NCBI RefSeq assembly: GCF_024171765.1
Contig: NZ_JAMTCI010000001.1
Coordinates: 2,094,796-2,158,795, forward strand
Direction of reading: 5' to 3'
Length of the DNA stretch: 64,000 nucleotides
Source of the DNA: Williamsia deligens
GTDB lineage: Bacteria; Actinomycetota; Actinomycetes; Mycobacteriales; Mycobacteriaceae
Notes under the pieces: generated by a model
What the model was told of the DNA's origin: nothing
Databases searched by the model: none
What the model saw: only the letters and a program-made list of their open reading frames with translations
Shown: positions 45,367 to 54,198 of the stretch, piece after piece
Layout of the letters: the number at the start of each line of letters is the position of its first letter
How positions within the stretch are numbered: the first letter of the stretch is position 1
Made by a program: the position numbers and the translations under genes

Positions 45367-45400
45367 CCACCCCCGGTACGACGACGAGGAGGAACCGCTG

Positions 45401-45814
45401 ATGGCCCGGTCGCTCGGCTACACGCCACCCACCCCACCGGACACCGGTGCGCGCGACGAACTCGACGACCTCGTCGAGGCGCTGCACGACACCGGTCTGC
45501 TGCGTGCCCTCGCCGGTGGTGCCCGTGCCTACCCGACCCTGTTGCGGACTCTTCTCGACGCGGTCGACGCCGACACCCTGCGGGCGGGCATCGCCCTGGC
45601 GGGGGGCTTGCGGGACCTCGACCCGACGGAGGCCGAACGTCTCGCCGGCGGGATCCGCCGCGCCCGCAGCGAGGCCACCGCCGCCGCGACGGGGAAGCCC
45701 GAGGGTCCGGTGGCGCTGCTGCGGCGCCTTCGTGATCCGGACACGCGACGGGGCTTGTCGGCGGCGCTGGCGGCACTGTCCGCGATCGGGGGAGCCCTGC
45801 GCGAGAAGGGGTGA
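45401..45814 (+). CDS. DUF1641 protein, accessory to formate dehydrogenase
   Basis: 137 residues. The DUF1641 core is LDDLVEALHDTGLLRALAGGARAYPTLLRTLLDAVD near the N-terminus with VALLRRLRDPDTRRGLSAALAALSAIGGAL at the C-terminus. Genes of this family sit beside YjgC-type formate dehydrogenases in Bacillus and Staphylococcus and probably encode a small subunit or assembly factor. ATG 45401 has GAGGAGGA upstream and the gap from the previous stop is 34 bp, so it is in the same transcript. Confidence 0.85.
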   Translation: MARSLGYTPPTPPDTGARDELDDLVEALHDTGLLRALAGGARAYPTLLRTLLDAVDADTLRAGIALAGGLRDLDPTEAERLAGGIRRARSEATAAATGKPEGPVALLRRLRDPDTRRGLSAALAALSAIGGALREKG

Positions 45815-45833
45815 CCGGCGGGTCGCAGCCCGG

Positions 45834-45877
45834 GGTCACCGCGAGTTCACCCGCTGTTCGGTTCCGTGGGCGACGAT
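45834..45877 (+). promoter_or_regulatory. PHO-box-like triple repeat and -10 upstream of the PhoD gene
   Basis: Three seven-base units spaced exactly 11 bp: GGTCACC (45834-45840), GTTCACC (45845-45851) and GTTCGGT (45856-45862). This is the layout of actinobacterial PhoP boxes (GTTCACC direct repeats, 11-bp period). GACGAT (45872-45877) lies six bases before ATG 45884 and would be the -10 of a leaderless transcript, with the repeats over the -35 region, as expected for phosphate-starvation activation. Confidence 0.6.
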
Positions 45878-45883
45878 CGCGCG

Positions 45884-47434
45884 ATGTCCCTGTCCCGCCG
45901 CAGCTTCCTCACCGCCTCGGCCACCGCGGGCCTGCTCGTCCCCGCAGTGGGGCTCGCCGGTTCCCGTGCGTCCGCCTCACCGGGTCTGCTGCGCGCACGT
46001 CCGACGCTGACCCACGGCATCGCCTCCGGCGACCCGCGCACCGACGGCGCCCTGGTGTGGGCCCGCTCGGACACCCCGGCGCGGATGATCGTCGAGGCGT
46101 CACCGCTCGAGAACTTCGCCCTGGCGCGACGATTCGTCGGACCGGTGCTCACGCCGGCCACCGACGGCACCGGTCGCGTCCGGGTCACTGGCATGCCGCC
46201 GGGAGCCACCGTCCACTACCGGGTGACCCTCGAATCCGACCGCGGGACACGGTCGGCACCCCTGACGGGGACGTTCCGCACCGCACCGGTCCTCCCCGGC
46301 ACGATCCGCATGACGTGGTCCGGGGACGTCGCGGGACAGGGATGGGGCATCGATCCGGCGCGGGGCGGCATGCGCGGGTTCGGGGCCGTCGCCGACCGCC
46401 ACAGCGACCTGTTCCTGCACTCCGGCGACACGATCTACGCCGACAACCCCCTCACCGAGACCGTCGACCTCGGGGGCGGACAGGTCTGGCGCAACCGCAT
46501 GAGCACTGCGAAATCAGCTGTCGCGCAGACGCTCGACGAATTCCGCGGCAATCATTCCTACAACCTCACCGACGCCAACTACCGGCGTCTGGCGGCATCG
46601 ACGACGCAGCTGGTGCAGTGGGACGACCACGAGACGTTCAACAACTGGTTCCCCGGTGAGATCGTCGCGAACCCGGCCTACACGCAGGAGAAGCGCGCAG
46701 ACGTGCTCGCCGCCCGGGCACTGCGCGCCTTCCACGAGTGGCAGCCGGTGTCCCCGGTCGACGCTGTCGACGGACGCGTCTACCGCAAGGTGTCCTACGG
46801 GCCCCTGCTCGACATCTTCGTGCTCGACATGCGGTCCTACAAGGACTCCAACTCTGACTCGCGGGCTTCGGCCGGGGGACACATCCTCGGGGACCGACAG
46901 GCCCGATGGCTCGTCGACGGGCTGAACTCGTCGCGCGCGGTGTGGAAGATCGTCGCGAACGACCTCCCGCTGGGCATCGTCGTCCCCGACAGCACCTATG
47001 GCGACCCCGGCGCCGACGAGGCGGTTGCCCAGGGCGACAACGGGTCCCCGCTCGGTCGCGAGGTCGAACTCGCAGGGATCCTGCGCCGCACCCGAGGCGT
47101 CCGCAACGTCGTGTGGCTCACGGCCGACGTGCACTACACAGCGGCGAACCACTACCACCCCGACCGCGGCGCCGTCGGCGACTTCCGCCCCTTCTGGGAG
47201 TTCGTGTCCGGCCCGCTGCACGCCGGTGCGTTCCCGGCCGGGAAGCTCGACCGCACCTTCGGTGTCGAGCAGGTGTTCGTCCACGCCCCCACCACCCCGA
47301 ACGTCGGCCCGGCCGTCCCCGAGTTCCAGCACTTCGGCGAGGTCGAGATCGACGGACTCGGCGGACGCATGGCGGTCTCGCTCTTCGACGCCACCGGCGC
47401 GAGGCTGCACCGGACGGATATCACCCGGGAGTGA
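45884..47434 (+). CDS. PhoD-like alkaline phosphatase/phosphodiesterase, Tat-exported
   Basis: 516 residues. The Tat signal is SRRSFLTASATAGLLVPAVGLAGSRASA. A Fn3-like PhoD N-terminal domain (GIASGDPRTDGALVWARSD) precedes the metallophosphatase domain with FLHSGDTIYADNPLTE, WDDHETFNNW and WLTADVHYTAANHYHPDR as metal-binding segments; this matches the PhoD/Fe-Ca phosphatase family. Cleaves phosphomonoesters and diesters outside the membrane to release phosphate. A PHO-box-like repeat lies directly upstream and an 11-bp hairpin overlaps the stop codon. GTG 45866 would be an alternative start. Confidence 0.92.
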   Translation: MSLSRRSFLTASATAGLLVPAVGLAGSRASASPGLLRARPTLTHGIASGDPRTDGALVWARSDTPARMIVEASPLENFALARRFVGPVLTPATDGTGRVRVTGMPPGATVHYRVTLESDRGTRSAPLTGTFRTAPVLPGTIRMTWSGDVAGQGWGIDPARGGMRGFGAVADRHSDLFLHSGDTIYADNPLTETVDLGGGQVWRNRMSTAKSAVAQTLDEFRGNHSYNLTDANYRRLAASTTQLVQWDDHETFNNWFPGEIVANPAYTQEKRADVLAARALRAFHEWQPVSPVDAVDGRVYRKVSYGPLLDIFVLDMRSYKDSNSDSRASAGGHILGDRQARWLVDGLNSSRAVWKIVANDLPLGIVVPDSTYGDPGADEAVAQGDNGSPLGREVELAGILRRTRGVRNVVWLTADVHYTAANHYHPDRGAVGDFRPFWEFVSGPLHAGAFPAGKLDRTFGVEQVFVHAPTTPNVGPAVPEFQHFGEVEIDGLGGRMAVSLFDATGARLHRTDITRE

Positions 47435-47460
47435 ACCCCCCACCGGGTAGGTTCACTCCC
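47427..47460 (+). terminator. Hairpin at the end of the PhoD gene
   Basis: GGGAGTGAACC (47427-47437) and GGTTCACTCCC (47450-47460) pair perfectly around a 12-base loop and include the stop codon TGA. No U tract. Confidence 0.6.
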
Positions 47461-47505
47461 ATGCCCGGGACACGCCCGGGGCCCCGAGACCGGAGTGGGT
47501 GACGC

Positions 47506-49047
47506 GTGCGGCTGATCCGTCGCGACTACGACTACGGCTCGATGCTCCTGGGGTCGGTGAACGAGGGGCGCCGCCGGCAACGCGTCCGTATCCAGGTCCT
47601 GCTCACGCTGTCCATCGTGTTGTCGAACGCGATCGGGGCCATCATCGCGATCGTCCTGTCGAGCGTCGGCATCCCCGAGCCCAGCGTCTTCCACACGAAG
47701 TTCTGGTGGGTCAACTTCATCGCGCTGCCCGTGTACGTCGGGGGTGCGCTGGTGCTCGGCGCCCTGAGCGGGACGACGATCATCGTCCGCCAGTTGCGGT
47801 GGGCGATCCGCGACCAGGAGCCGACGCGCAAGGAGGCCCGCAGGGCCCGGTGGATCCCGTGGAAGCTGACCGCGCTGCAGGCCGCGTTCTGGATCGTCGC
47901 GGTCATCATGTTCACCATCTGCTACGGCGTTCTCGAGCCGATCCTCATCCCGAAGATCTTCTTCGTCGTCGGGCTCTCGGGCACGGTCGTCTGCGCCATC
48001 TCCTACCTCCTCAGCGAGTTCTCGCTGCGACCGATCGCGGCGCAGATCATCGCCGCCGACCCGCGCTCGGCCCGGCGCCGACGGGGAGCGCTGCGCACAC
48101 GCGCGCTCATCTCCTGGTCCGTGGGGTCGGGCATACCGATCGTCGGCATGTTCCTCGTCGCCGGCTTCGGTCTGTTCCGGGACCAGACCAGCAAGACCGA
48201 CGTGTTCGTCGGCATCACCGTCCTCGTCGGCATCGCGTTGTTCACCGGTCTTCTGCTCACCGTCCTGAACACCACGCACGTCATCGCGCCGGTGCGCAAC
48301 GTCGCGTCGGGGATGACGAAGGTCAGCAAGGGCGACAACGACGTCTCCGTCGTCATCTTCGACGACACCGAACTGGGTGAGCTGCAGGCCGGGTTCAACT
48401 CGATGGTCGAGGGCCTGCGCGAGCGGGAACGACTGCAGGACCTGTTCGGTCGCCACGTCGGACGCGACGTGGCCGAGGCCGCCCTCTCCAGCGACCCCGA
48501 GCTCGGCGGCACCGAACGCACCGTCGCGGTGTTGTTCGTCGACGTGATCGGGTCGACCACGTTGGCGGCCGAGCGCGAACCGTCGGAGGTCGTCTCGATC
48601 CTCAACCGGTTCTTCGCCGTCATCGTGACCGAGGTGGAAGAGCGTCAGGGGCTCGTCAACAAGTTCGAGGGTGACGCGGTGCTCGCCGTGTTCGGTGCGC
48701 CGATCGATCTCGACGACGCGGCGGGGGCGGCGCTCGCCTCCGCGCGGGCGATCTCGACCCGGCTCGCCGAGGAGGTGCCCGAGCTGTCCGCGGGGATCGG
48801 CGTCGGATACGGCACCGTCGTCGCCGGCAACGTCGGTGCGATCCAGCGGTTCGAGTACACCGTCATCGGTGACGCGGTCAACGAGTCCGCGCGCCTGTCC
48901 GAGCTGGCCAAACGCGACCCCGCACACCCGCTGGCCAGCGGCGCGGCGGTGGAGGCGGCCCACGACGAGACCCATCACTGGGAACAGCTCGAGACGGTCA
49001 CCCTGCGCGGGCGCACCAAGGAGACCGTGGTGCACGTCGCGCGCTGA
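47506..49047 (+). CDS. Membrane class III adenylate cyclase with HAMP domain
   Basis: 513 residues. Six hydrophobic segments in residues 25-270, then a HAMP linker (NTTHVIAPVRNVASGMTKVSKGDNDVSVVIFDDTELGELQAGFNSMVEGL) and a cyclase homology domain at about 325-510. Catalytic residues are in place: metal Asp in LFVDVIGSTTLA and the second Asp, substrate-specifying Lys in NKFEGDAVLAVFG and Asp in YTVIGDAVNESARLSEL, transition-state Asn and Arg in the latter. Resembles the Rv1318c-Rv1320c/Rv3645 group. Makes cAMP in response to an unknown membrane signal. GTG start at 47506; convergent to the antiporter. Confidence 0.93.
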   Translation: MRLIRRDYDYGSMLLGSVNEGRRRQRVRIQVLLTLSIVLSNAIGAIIAIVLSSVGIPEPSVFHTKFWWVNFIALPVYVGGALVLGALSGTTIIVRQLRWAIRDQEPTRKEARRARWIPWKLTALQAAFWIVAVIMFTICYGVLEPILIPKIFFVVGLSGTVVCAISYLLSEFSLRPIAAQIIAADPRSARRRRGALRTRALISWSVGSGIPIVGMFLVAGFGLFRDQTSKTDVFVGITVLVGIALFTGLLLTVLNTTHVIAPVRNVASGMTKVSKGDNDVSVVIFDDTELGELQAGFNSMVEGLRERERLQDLFGRHVGRDVAEAALSSDPELGGTERTVAVLFVDVIGSTTLAAEREPSEVVSILNRFFAVIVTEVEERQGLVNKFEGDAVLAVFGAPIDLDDAAGAALASARAISTRLAEEVPELSAGIGVGYGTVVAGNVGAIQRFEYTVIGDAVNESARLSELAKRDPAHPLASGAAVEAAHDETHHWEQLETVTLRGRTKETVVHVAR

Positions 49048-49068
49048 GCGCCCCGGGACGCACCGAGC

Positions 49069-50676
49069 TCAGGACTGCGCGCGCCGCGCACCCCGATCGG
49101 ACAGGCCCTCGGCCAGGTCGAGTTGGCGCAGGACGCGACGCAACACCTCGTCGTCGATGCGCCCGGCGTCGCGCTCGCCGATGAACACCTCCCGCTGGGT
49201 CTGCAGCAGCTCGGTGCGCAGACGGCTGAACACCATCGACGGGCTCTCGCCGATCTCCTCCTCGCCGCGACCGAGTTCCTCCCAGGCGAGGTTCTTGCGG
49301 GACTTCAGCCACCGCCGTAGGACGTGGACCTGGTCATCGATCGCCTCGGTCCTGGGGAGGTCGGCCGCGAGCTCGTCGAGACGGGCGCCCGCGGCGCGCC
49401 CCGCGCGATCCTGCGCGGCGGCCAGCGCGAGCAGGTCCGAGCGGCGCTCGTCGCCGGTGACGCCGAGCACCCGGATCAACCACGGCAACGACAGGCCCTG
49501 CAGCAACAGCGTGCCGACCACGACGACGAACGTGAGGAAGACGATCTCGTCACGGGCGGGGAACGGGTCCCCCGCGTCCGTGGTGAGCGGGATACCGAAC
49601 GCCGCGGCGAGGCTCACCACGCCGCGCATCCCCGACCACGAGACGATGAACACCGCCGCCGGGGTCGGGGCCGATTCCTTCGCGCGTACCCGTCTCGACA
49701 GGATGCGTGGGAGGTACGTCGCCGGGTACATCCACAGGATGCGTACGACGATGACGGTGGTGAGGACGGCGACCGCGGTCCACACGATCGCGCCGAGCGA
49801 GTGGCCCCGCAGGCCCCGGATCACCTCCGGCAGCTGCAGACCGATGAGCAGGAACACGAACGACTCGAGCATCACGTCGATCGACTTCCACACCGCGTTG
49901 TCCTGCAGGCGCGTCGCGTACCCGTCCCGGGCCGAGCGCTGGCCGAGGTAGAGACCGACCACGACGACGGCGATCACACCGGAGGCGTGGACCTCCTCGG
50001 CGACGAAGTAGGCGGCGAACGGGATGACGATCCCGACCGCGGTCTCCATCGGGGGATCGGTGAGCCACAGGCGGATCCGGGAGACGACCACGCCGAAGAC
50101 GAGTCCGACGACCACCCCGCCGATCGCGGCCACCAGGAACAGGACGATCCCGCCCCACGCGGTGGTGGTGGCACCGGCGGCGGCGCCGAGCGCCAGACGG
50201 TACGCGGTCAGGGCGGTCGCGTCGTTGAGGAGACTCTCCCCGCCGAGCAGCGTCGTGATCCGTCGCGGCAGGCCGAGACGACGGCCGATCGCCGTGGCGG
50301 ACACGGCATCCGGCGGCGCGACGATCGCCCCGAGGACCAGGGCGGCGGCGAGCGGCAGCTGCGGCAGGGTCCAGTAGGCGACGAATCCCACCGCCGCGGC
50401 ACTGGCGAGCGGCAGGGCGACGGCGAGCAGTCCGATGGCGCGGGCGTTGCGCCGCAACGCCACATACGAACTGTCCTGCGCGGCCGAGTACAGCAGCGGC
50501 GGGAGGATCACGAACAGGACGACGTCGGGGTCGAGCGCCAGCGTCGGGACCCGCGGGATGAAGCTGACGCCGAGCCCGATGACCACCAGGATCAGCGGCG
50601 AGGGCAACTGGTACCGACGTGCCAACGCCGCGACGCCGAGCGCGATGACGGCGACGACGATCAGGGAGGCATCCAC
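49069..50676 (-). CDS. Na+/H+ antiporter, CPA1 (NhaP/NHE) family
   Basis: 535 residues with 12-13 membrane helices and a soluble C-terminal tail of about 120 residues. CPA1 signatures: FVILPPLLYSAAQDSSY, GAIVAPPDAVSATAIGRRLGLPRRITTLLGGESLLNDATALTAYRLALGAA (the PDAV and NDAT ion-binding segments) and FIVSWSGMRGVVSLAAAFGIP. Exchanges cytoplasmic Na+ for H+, in keeping with the osmolyte transporters elsewhere in the window. Transcribed toward the cyclase with only 21 bp between stops. Confidence 0.93.
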   Translation of the reverse strand: MDASLIVVAVIALGVAALARRYQLPSPLILVVIGLGVSFIPRVPTLALDPDVVLFVILPPLLYSAAQDSSYVALRRNARAIGLLAVALPLASAAAVGFVAYWTLPQLPLAAALVLGAIVAPPDAVSATAIGRRLGLPRRITTLLGGESLLNDATALTAYRLALGAAAGATTTAWGGIVLFLVAAIGGVVVGLVFGVVVSRIRLWLTDPPMETAVGIVIPFAAYFVAEEVHASGVIAVVVVGLYLGQRSARDGYATRLQDNAVWKSIDVMLESFVFLLIGLQLPEVIRGLRGHSLGAIVWTAVAVLTTVIVVRILWMYPATYLPRILSRRVRAKESAPTPAAVFIVSWSGMRGVVSLAAAFGIPLTTDAGDPFPARDEIVFLTFVVVVGTLLLQGLSLPWLIRVLGVTGDERRSDLLALAAAQDRAGRAAGARLDELAADLPRTEAIDDQVHVLRRWLKSRKNLAWEELGRGEEEIGESPSMVFSRLRTELLQTQREVFIGERDAGRIDDEVLRRVLRQLDLAEGLSDRGARRAQS

Positions 50677-50750
50677 GGTGACCTCTCGACACGGAGCGGG
50701 ACGGCGGGACGAGAATACGTCGTCGCGCGTGCGGCGGGAGGTGTGAGTGT

Positions 50751-51236
50751 CTAGACCCCGGTGCCGTTGAGCGGAGCGGGCTCGGCGCCGGGGAGCGGCG
50801 AGTCGTCGTGCATGGCGTTCGTCAGCTGCTGGATGCTGCTGCGCAGCTCGGTGATCGCGTCCGTCGACAGGCGGGTGCGGCAGGCGACCGCGCCGGCGAT
50901 GCGACTGCCGTCGAACTCCAGGTCGCGACCGGCCGCGGTGAGGCGCATGCGGTGCACCCGGCGGTCGGACGGGTCACGGTGACGCTCGACGAGTCCGGCC
51001 TTCACCAGACGGTCGAGGACGGGGGCCAGACCGTTCGCGGGGAGGTCGAGCCGTTCGGCCAGGGTGCCGACCGAGATGTCGTCGTCCTCCCAGAGCACGA
51101 CCATGACCAGGAACTGCGGGTAGGTCAGCCCGATCTTCTCGAGCATGGGGCGGTACGCGCGGACTATGGTCGCGGACGCCGAGTAGAGCGCGAAGCACAG
51201 TTGATCGTCGAGCCGCAGGCTGGTGGTCTCACTCAT
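50751..51236 (-). CDS. MarR-family regulator, OhrR-type peroxide sensor
   Basis: 161 residues. The N-terminus reads LRLDDQLCFALYSASATIVRAYRPMLEKIGLTYPQFLVMVVLWE, the OhrR hallmark with the redox-sensing Cys14 and the two Tyr that contact it; the winged helix contains TLAERLDLPANGLAPVLDRLVKAGLVERHRDPSDRRVHRMRLT. OhrR represses an organic hydroperoxide resistance gene (ohr) until Cys is oxidised. No ohr gene lies in this window, so the target is elsewhere or different. Faces away from the UBP zinc-finger gene with a 174-bp intergenic region. Confidence 0.88.
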   Translation of the reverse strand: MSETTSLRLDDQLCFALYSASATIVRAYRPMLEKIGLTYPQFLVMVVLWEDDDISVGTLAERLDLPANGLAPVLDRLVKAGLVERHRDPSDRRVHRMRLTAAGRDLEFDGSRIAGAVACRTRLSTDAITELRSSIQQLTNAMHDDSPLPGAEPAPLNGTGV

Positions 51237-51410
51237 GTCAATCTCCAGGTCTGCATCGGTGGCGGAGTCGTACGAGATCGCCTTGTTCTGGGATCGACCA
51301 CGCCTGATATGTCTCACCCTACGGGCTTGTATGCAGAACGCACATGTGACCGGCCCCGCCCCGTGTCGTCCGGTGGGCCCGTGGCGTCGCGGATACGGGA
51401 GAATGACGAC

Positions 51411-51749
51411 GTGCGTTCCATCAGGAGATCTGTGCGGCATCGACTCATCGGTGACCGCGACATCGAGCCACGACCCGACGACGACGGGCTGTGCACCCAT
51501 CTGCGGGATGCCCCGGTGTCCTCCGGCGACGTCGACGCCGAACGGCTGTGCCAGGGGTGCGCCGAGGAGGGCGAGCAACACTGGGCCCATCTCCGGCAGT
51601 GCCTGAGCTGCGGCTACGTCGGTTGCTGTGATTCCAGCCCCCGTCGCCACGCCACCGCACATCACAAGTCGTCGCAGCATCCGGTGATGCGCTCCGCCGA
51701 ACCCGGTGAGACGTGGCGCTGGTGCTACGTCGACGCCCAGATCGGTTGA
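51411..51749 (+). CDS. UBP-type zinc finger protein
   Basis: 112 residues from GTG 51411, with GGAGA about ten bases upstream. Cys/His pairs CTHL, LCQGCAEEG, LRQCLSCGYVGCCDSS, RHATAHHKSSQHPVM and EPGETWRWCYVDAQIG match the ZnF-UBP pattern (ubiquitin C-terminus-binding fold in eukaryotes; role in bacteria unknown). These small stand-alone proteins are frequent in actinobacteria. Only six bases separate it from the purT start, so the genes are co-transcribed. Confidence 0.85.
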   Translation: MRSIRRSVRHRLIGDRDIEPRPDDDGLCTHLRDAPVSSGDVDAERLCQGCAEEGEQHWAHLRQCLSCGYVGCCDSSPRRHATAHHKSSQHPVMRSAEPGETWRWCYVDAQIG

Positions 51750-51755
51750 GCGCCG

Positions 51756-53687
51756 ATGACCCCTCCCGAGGAGCGCCCCGTGACCCCTGAGAGTTCCTCG
51801 AGCCCCGAGCGTCCCGGTCCCGCGCCGGTCGGCGAGCCGCGCCCCCAGCAGGGTGTCCCACCGCAGGGTGTCCCGCCGCGTCCCCGGCCGCCGGTGGGGC
51901 GTCCGATCCCGCCCGGACCGCCCGGAGCCCCCGGTCGTCCTGTGCCCCCGCCGCGCCCCGGCACCCCGGTTCCGCCCGGCCCGCCGGTCGGTGCCCGCCC
52001 CGGGCCGGGCCATCCCGTGCCACCCCGTCCGGGGCCCCGCCCACCCGCTCCGGCGCGACCGCCGGTGGGCCGCACCGTTGCGGGTCCGGCGCGGATCGGG
52101 ACGCCGCTGTCGCCGTCGGCGACGCGCGTGATGCTCCTGGGCGCGGGTGAGCTCGGCAAGGAGGTGGTGATCGCGTTCCAGCGCCTCGGGGTCGAGGTCA
52201 TCGCGGTCGACCGCTATCACAACGCACCGGGACACCAGGTCGCCCATCACGGCTTCGTCATGGACATGACCGACCCCGACGCGCTGCTCGCGCTCATCGT
52301 CGACCAGCGCCCGCATTACGTCGTCCCCGAGATCGAGGCCATCGCGACGAGCGCCCTCGAGGAGGCGGAGCGGCGGGGGATCACCGAGGTGATCCCGACC
52401 GCGCGGGCGACGGCGCTGACGATGAACCGTGAGGGCATCCGGCGTCTCGCCGACGAGCAGCTCGGACTGCCGACGTCGGCCTACGCCTTCGCCGACTCCG
52501 TCGAGCAACTCACCGAGGCGACCCGCCGCGTCGGGTTCCCCTGCCTGGTCAAGCCGGTGATGTCGTCGTCGGGGAAGGGGCAGTCCACGCTTCGCGGACC
52601 CGAGGACATCCAGACCGCCTGGGACACCGCCGTCTCCGGCGCCCGGGTGGCGGGCGGACGGGTCATCGTCGAGGGATTCGTCGACTTCGACTACGAGATC
52701 ACCCTGCTCACCGTGCGTGCCGTCGATCCCTCGACCGGCCGGCTGACGACCCACTTCTGTGCGCCCATCGGGCACCGGCAGGAGCGCGGCGACTACGTCG
52801 AGAGCTGGCAGCCGCAGGCGATGAGCCCGGTCGCGCACGGAGCGGCGATGTCGATCGCCGCCCGCATCGCGACGGCCCTGGGCGACGGTGGTCTCGGTGG
52901 CCGCGGGGTGTTCGGCGTGGAGATGTTCGTCAAGGGTGAGGACGTCTATTTCAGCGAGGTCAGCCCTCGGCCCCACGACACCGGCCTGGTGACCCTGGGG
53001 ACGCAACGACTCTCGGAGTTCGAGATGCACGCACGGGCGATCCTCGGGTTGCCCGTCGACGTCACGCTGGCGAGCCCGGGTGCGTCCGCGGTCATCTACG
53101 GCGGACTCGACGAGCCCGCCATCGCGTTCGAGAACGTCGCCGCGGCACTCGCGGTGCCGGAGACCGACATCCGCCTGTTCGGCAAGCCCGAGAGCTACAC
53201 GCGTCGCCGGATGGGTGTGGTGGTGGCGACCGCCGACGACGTCGTCGAGGCGCGTCGGCGTGCACGTGACGCCGCGGCCGCGGTACGGCCGGTCAGCACA
53301 GCACCCGACCGCGGACCGCTGGGCGGTCCGATCCGACCGCAGGCCCCGGCGGCGAGCCCCGCCGAGCCCTCCGGGCCCACCACCGACCGCTTCCGGGAAC
53401 GCAGCGTCCGCCCCGAACCCGCGGGCGACGACCGGTCTGCTGTCCCGGTCACCGGTGAGGAACCGGCCATCACCCCGGACGCGGACGCCGTGTCACCGTC
53501 GACGGCGATCTTCGACACCGCGGCGGCCGCCCGCGACGACGAGGCCGACACCGATCCCGTCGAGACCGACAGGGACGACGTCGGACGGGCCGGCACAGCC
53601 GAACCGACCGGCGCGGACGGCCCCGGCGGCGATCGGCCCGCCGGGGACCGCGCGGACACCGGGCGCGGCATCGGGCTGGAGAAGTAG
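51756..53687 (+). CDS. purT: Formate-dependent phosphoribosylglycinamide formyltransferase with long N- and C-terminal extensions
   Basis: 643 residues, against about 390-420 usual for PurT. The catalytic core, about residues 115-525, has [30 protein letters not shown], the ATP-grasp segments [19 protein letters not shown] and [19 protein letters not shown], and [29 protein letters not shown]. It adds formyl from formate to GAR with ATP in purine synthesis. The first about 115 residues are almost pure Pro/Gly/Arg (disordered), and the last about 120 are acidic Asp/Glu/Pro-rich and disordered. Start at 51756 is the first in frame; a start at 52126 or so would remove the Pro-rich arm, but the arm has codon use like the core. 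Confidence 0.93.
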   Translation: MTPPEERPVTPESSSSPERPGPAPVGEPRPQQGVPPQGVPPRPRPPVGRPIPPGPPGAPGRPVPPPRPGTPVPPGPPVGARPGPGHPVPPRPGPRPPAPARPPVGRTVAGPARIGTPLSPSATRVMLLGAGELGKEVVIAFQRLGVEVIAVDRYHNAPGHQVAHHGFVMDMTDPDALLALIVDQRPHYVVPEIEAIATSALEEAERRGITEVIPTARATALTMNREGIRRLADEQLGLPTSAYAFADSVEQLTEATRRVGFPCLVKPVMSSSGKGQSTLRGPEDIQTAWDTAVSGARVAGGRVIVEGFVDFDYEITLLTVRAVDPSTGRLTTHFCAPIGHRQERGDYVESWQPQAMSPVAHGAAMSIAARIATALGDGGLGGRGVFGVEMFVKGEDVYFSEVSPRPHDTGLVTLGTQRLSEFEMHARAILGLPVDVTLASPGASAVIYGGLDEPAIAFENVAAALAVPETDIRLFGKPESYTRRRMGVVVATADDVVEARRRARDAAAAVRPVSTAPDRGPLGGPIRPQAPAASPAEPSGPTTDRFRERSVRPEPAGDDRSAVPVTGEEPAITPDADAVSPSTAIFDTAAAARDDEADTDPVETDRDDVGRAGTAEPTGADGPGGDRPAGDRADTGRGIGLEK

Positions 53688-54167
53688 ATGCCGCTGTGGG
53701 GTGATCTCCTCGTCGCGCTGGTGATCGCCGTCGGTCTGGTCGGCACGGTGGTGCCGTTGCTGCCCGGTCCGTCGCTGGTGCTCGGTGCGATCGTCGTGTG
53801 GGCCGTCGTCGTCGGGGGATGGGCGTGGGCCGTCGTCGCGGTCGCGGCCGTGCTGATCGTCGGTGCGATGGGCCTGAAGTACGTCGTCGCCGGGTCGAGC
53901 TTGCGGCGATCCGGCATCGCCGACCGCACCATCGTCATCGGTGGTCTCGTCGGCATCGTGGGGTTCTTCGTCGTCCCGGTGATCGGGCTGCCGCTCGGGT
54001 TCCTGCTCGGTGCAGCTGCGTCGGAGTGGACCATCCGACGGGATCCGCGCGCGGCGGGTCGCGGGGCGATGGCGGCTGCGCGGGCCGCGCTCGTCGCGAT
54101 CGGGATCGAACTCACCGCGTCGCTGTTCGCCTCGGGATCGTGGCTGATCGGGGCGGTCGCGCTCTGA
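53688..54167 (+). CDS. DUF456 membrane protein
   Basis: 159 residues and four to five hydrophobic helices. DUF456 markers: VGLVGTVVPLLPGPSLVLGAIVVWAVV, VLIVGAMGLKYVVAGSSLRRSG and GLVGIVGFFVVPVIGLPLGFLLGAAASEW, with a glycine-zipper-like pattern. Function unknown. ATG 53688 directly follows the purT stop codon, so it is translationally coupled to it. Confidence 0.85.
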   Translation: MPLWGDLLVALVIAVGLVGTVVPLLPGPSLVLGAIVVWAVVVGGWAWAVVAVAAVLIVGAMGLKYVVAGSSLRRSGIADRTIVIGGLVGIVGFFVVPVIGLPLGFLLGAAASEWTIRRDPRAAGRGAMAAARAALVAIGIELTASLFASGSWLIGAVAL

Positions 54168-54174
54168 CCCGTCC

Positions 54175-54198
54175 CCGCCGACCGCAGTCGGTCAGCGG
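54175..54198. terminator. Compact bidirectional hairpin between convergent genes
   Basis: CCGCCGACCG (54175-54184) and CGGTCAGCGG (54189-54198) pair with one mismatch around loop CAGT; it covers the stop codon of the iron ABC ATPase and follows the DUF456 stop by eight bases. Confidence 0.6.

Noticed and set aside
51756-52125. Pro-rich segment as a separate gene upstream of purT
   Set aside because: Same frame as purT with no stop between; treated as an N-terminal extension.
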